A stretch of DNA of 28,255 bases from Chara braunii (Eukaryota; Streptophyta; Charophyceae; Charales; Characeae). A program made the position numbers and the translations under genes. How positions within the stretch are numbered: the stretch's first letter is position 1; every line of letters begins with the position of its first letter. Location of the stretch: positions 394,849-423,103 of the forward strand of contig BFEA01000162.1 of the NCBI GenBank assembly GCA_003427395.1, given 5' to 3'. Below are positions 26,741 to 28,255 of the stretch, one piece after another. Below the pieces are notes generated by a model. That model was not told where the DNA came from, searched no databases, and saw only the letters and a program-made list of their open reading frames with translations.

Positions 26741-26819
26741 GCAGTGGTTGTCGAGTTTCGATCCATCAATCTATTGTTTGCAAATCCAACATGTTACCTA
26801 CTAGGCTAGCTCTTACCAC
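26741..26819 (-). mobile_element. tRNA-like SINE head
   Basis: On the minus strand GTGGT at the start pairs with ACCAC at the end as an acceptor-like stem. AGCTAGCCTAGTAGGTAACA is an A-box match, GGATCGAAACTC a B-box match, and TGTT/AACA flank an anticodon-like loop. The T stem is poor, so this is a decayed tRNA-derived element rather than a working gene. Confidence 0.5.
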
Positions 26820-27015
26820 AGTATGATAAAGAGCCGCCTTCATATAAGTAGATGTAGTTGGCCTGACTTTCTAAGTCTGTGCGTGTGCATGGTTGCTGGC
26901 TTGCGTGCCTGTTTGAGTGCTTGTCCACTTGAGTGTGTGTGTAACCTGCAAGGGTACTTAGTTGATCGGAAGGCCTGAAAGGGATAATACTTACTGGTGA
27001 CCGTGGCATTGAGTG
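26820..27015. other. Unrecognised stretch
   Basis: GTGTGCATGGTTGC-type GT-rich DNA at 26880-26945; no gene seen. Confidence 0.35.
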
Positions 27016-27113
27016 TCGCGGCAGGGAAAACACTCAAGTGGCGGGGAAAGACTCAAGTAGTGGGGAAAGAGGCCCGAGACACTTAAGAGTTGCGAAAACA
27101 CTCAAGTAGCAGG
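27016..27113 (+). repeat. ACACTCAAGTGGCGGGGAA minisatellite
   Basis: GGGAAAACACTCAAGTGGCG, GGGAAAGACTCAAGTAGTG, GAGACACTTAAGAGTTGCG and GAAAACACTCAAGTAGCAGG follow one another; about four diverged units of 20 or more bases. Confidence 0.75.
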
Positions 27114-27509
27114 TAGACCGATACCATACCAAGTAGAGGTAGATGTGCCAAGTACTCGAGGTCGAGCAGGAGAAGATAAAAGTTGCCATTCTTTTAGAGG
27201 CCCAATACCTGTAGGTAGACAGGTAGGTACCAGCCCAAGTCTCAGTGTGTGTCGTAGATCTACCAGACATAATACTAACCCAATCAACCCTTCAACCCTT
27301 TCGGTCGGAGGGTATTACTACCGATCCTAACTATTGCAACGCGAGTCATAACAACGTGTGTGTACACTCTCGAAAAATTTTCACCGATTTTCCCCGGCCT
27401 CAATGGTAGAGGAAATCGTTTCAAGTGTCACGCTAAAGCGCGCACGCCCTTTTCATTCCAGACCGGTTCCGCCATGGTAGCCGATGACGTTGCTCTGTCG
27501 ACCACAAAG
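27114..27509. other. Unrecognised stretch
   Basis: TAGGTAGACAGGTAGGTACC near 27210 is a small repeat. 27465-27509 is the diverged part of the dispersed repeat shared with 19503-19570. Confidence 0.35.
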
Positions 27510-27515
27510 ACATGG

Positions 27516-27541
27516 CCAAATACCCTTGTAAGGGTATTTGG
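27516..27541. repeat. 26-bp palindrome CCAAATACCCTT..AAGGGTATTTGG
   Basis: Perfect 12-base arms around GT. The left half belongs to a 24-base match with 19503-19526. It may be the head-to-head junction of two element ends. Confidence 0.9.
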
Positions 27542-28132
27542 TCCGACAACACATTCGAAACAGGAACGATCATTATTTTGTTCGCCAAAATCTTCGACAT
27601 GTACGAAAAAACTATTTCTTTTGACCGGGAGTGAACCAGTCCTTGCCTGCAGTCTGTCATTGTTTCGGTAAATGTATGTTTTCCTTCTATATGTGTATAC
27701 CACATCTCCGAGCATACAAGAAAAGCGCTATGTCCAACCGACTGTGCAATGTCTACTACAATTGACTGCCAAATATAATCAATCATAGTGTCATGCAACC
27801 ACTTGTTATTATCTGAAAGAAAAAGGCGGGTAGGAATCATGTCTAATGAAATTATGAAAGGAAAATTTATCTGGCTCACCTGTATTTTCCATTACTTTGC
27901 GTCACGCCCCTCCGAAGACTAATTTACCATGTCGCACCCCTCTTACCACATGTCAAATTTTCCACTAAACCCTGGTGTCGTTTGGGCCTCATATGTTTTC
28001 GTAGTGCTCCTATCGGTACTGACACCAAATTTGTAGCATGCCCCTACCGGATAGCAGTTGGAAAAAAAATTGATATGACCCTACCGGTACCATCGGTTTT
28101 TTGAATAAGTAAGTCTCAAACTTTGCAGCTGA
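27542..28132. other. Unrecognised stretch
   Basis: No gene identified. CCCCTACCGG and CCCTACCGG at about 28041 and 28079, with TATCGGTACTGAC at 28011, suggest a weak short repeat. Confidence 0.35.
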
Positions 28133-28255
28133 CCTCATGCTACTTCCATCAATAGGATGAGCAAAATCGAATGAATCTACCTCTAGAACATGGAAATATA
28201 CACTGCCACACTTGTTTGTGTGTGTTTGTGTGTGTATGTGTGTGTATGTGTGTGT
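28133..28255 (-). repeat. Inverted fourth copy of the CA-linked dispersed repeat
   Basis: The reverse complement reads GGTAGATTCATTCGATTTTG, CTCATCCTATTGATGGAAG and then GCATGAGG, matching the units at 25211-25540. Its (GT)n tract (28206-28255, CA in the unit's sense) lies on the same side as in the other copies. Confidence 0.85.

Overview
The window looks like intergenic and intronic DNA of a large, repeat-rich eukaryotic nuclear genome. Gene pieces are small, introns are long and carry GT..AG borders, and most bases lie in microsatellites, minisatellites, SINE-like elements, short foldback elements and decayed transposons. No bacterial operon, CRISPR array or intact long gene is visible. 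A plant or charophyte lineage (a Chara-type alga would fit) is my inference from the ARIADNE-type ligase exons and the style of the hAT remnant; it is not proven.

Layout. 1-150: a run of CCGG boxes. 151-690: a TTAA-flanked inverted-repeat element. 693-2658: a decayed hAT transposase with a frame-broken acidic tail. 2660-3190: simple repeats with a 42-bp unit present three times. 4005-4155: a foldback element. 4551-4916: a tRNA-derived SINE candidate. 5118-5376: a tandem repeat around a single N. 5640-6480: a purine-rich repeat field. 6490-15941, minus strand: at least three exons of an ARIADNE-type RBR E3 ubiquitin ligase (acidic N-terminus, UBA-like segment, first half of RING1). They are separated by introns full of (ACTATAGT)n, (CAT)n, AT and C/T-rich DNA and two foldback elements. 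14060-14575 is a gap of 516 Ns.

17.3-18.5 kb: four related foldback elements next to a polyA-tailed tRNA-derived SINE. 19-24 kb: mostly unrecognised sequence with long GA, AAT and CTGT repeats. 24695-24962, minus strand: a decayed 3' end of an 18S rRNA gene. 25.2-25.5 kb and 28.1 kb: four copies of a CA-repeat-linked element. 25585-26027: two exon-like copies of a short motif (RSV..I.RP..V.HDGH....KS) that keep amino acids while codons differ. 26741-26819, minus strand: another tRNA-like SINE head.

Assembly quality matters. Two copies of the Tn5 mosaic-end junction used in transposase mate-pair libraries lie at 14610-14647 and 15426-15459. The second sits between two copies of the same 255-bp segment. 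The sequence around 14.0-15.7 kb should therefore be treated as partly artefactual.

The gene-like parts do not form a pathway. The ARIADNE-type ligase is the only recognisable host gene; the rest is mobile or repetitive DNA.
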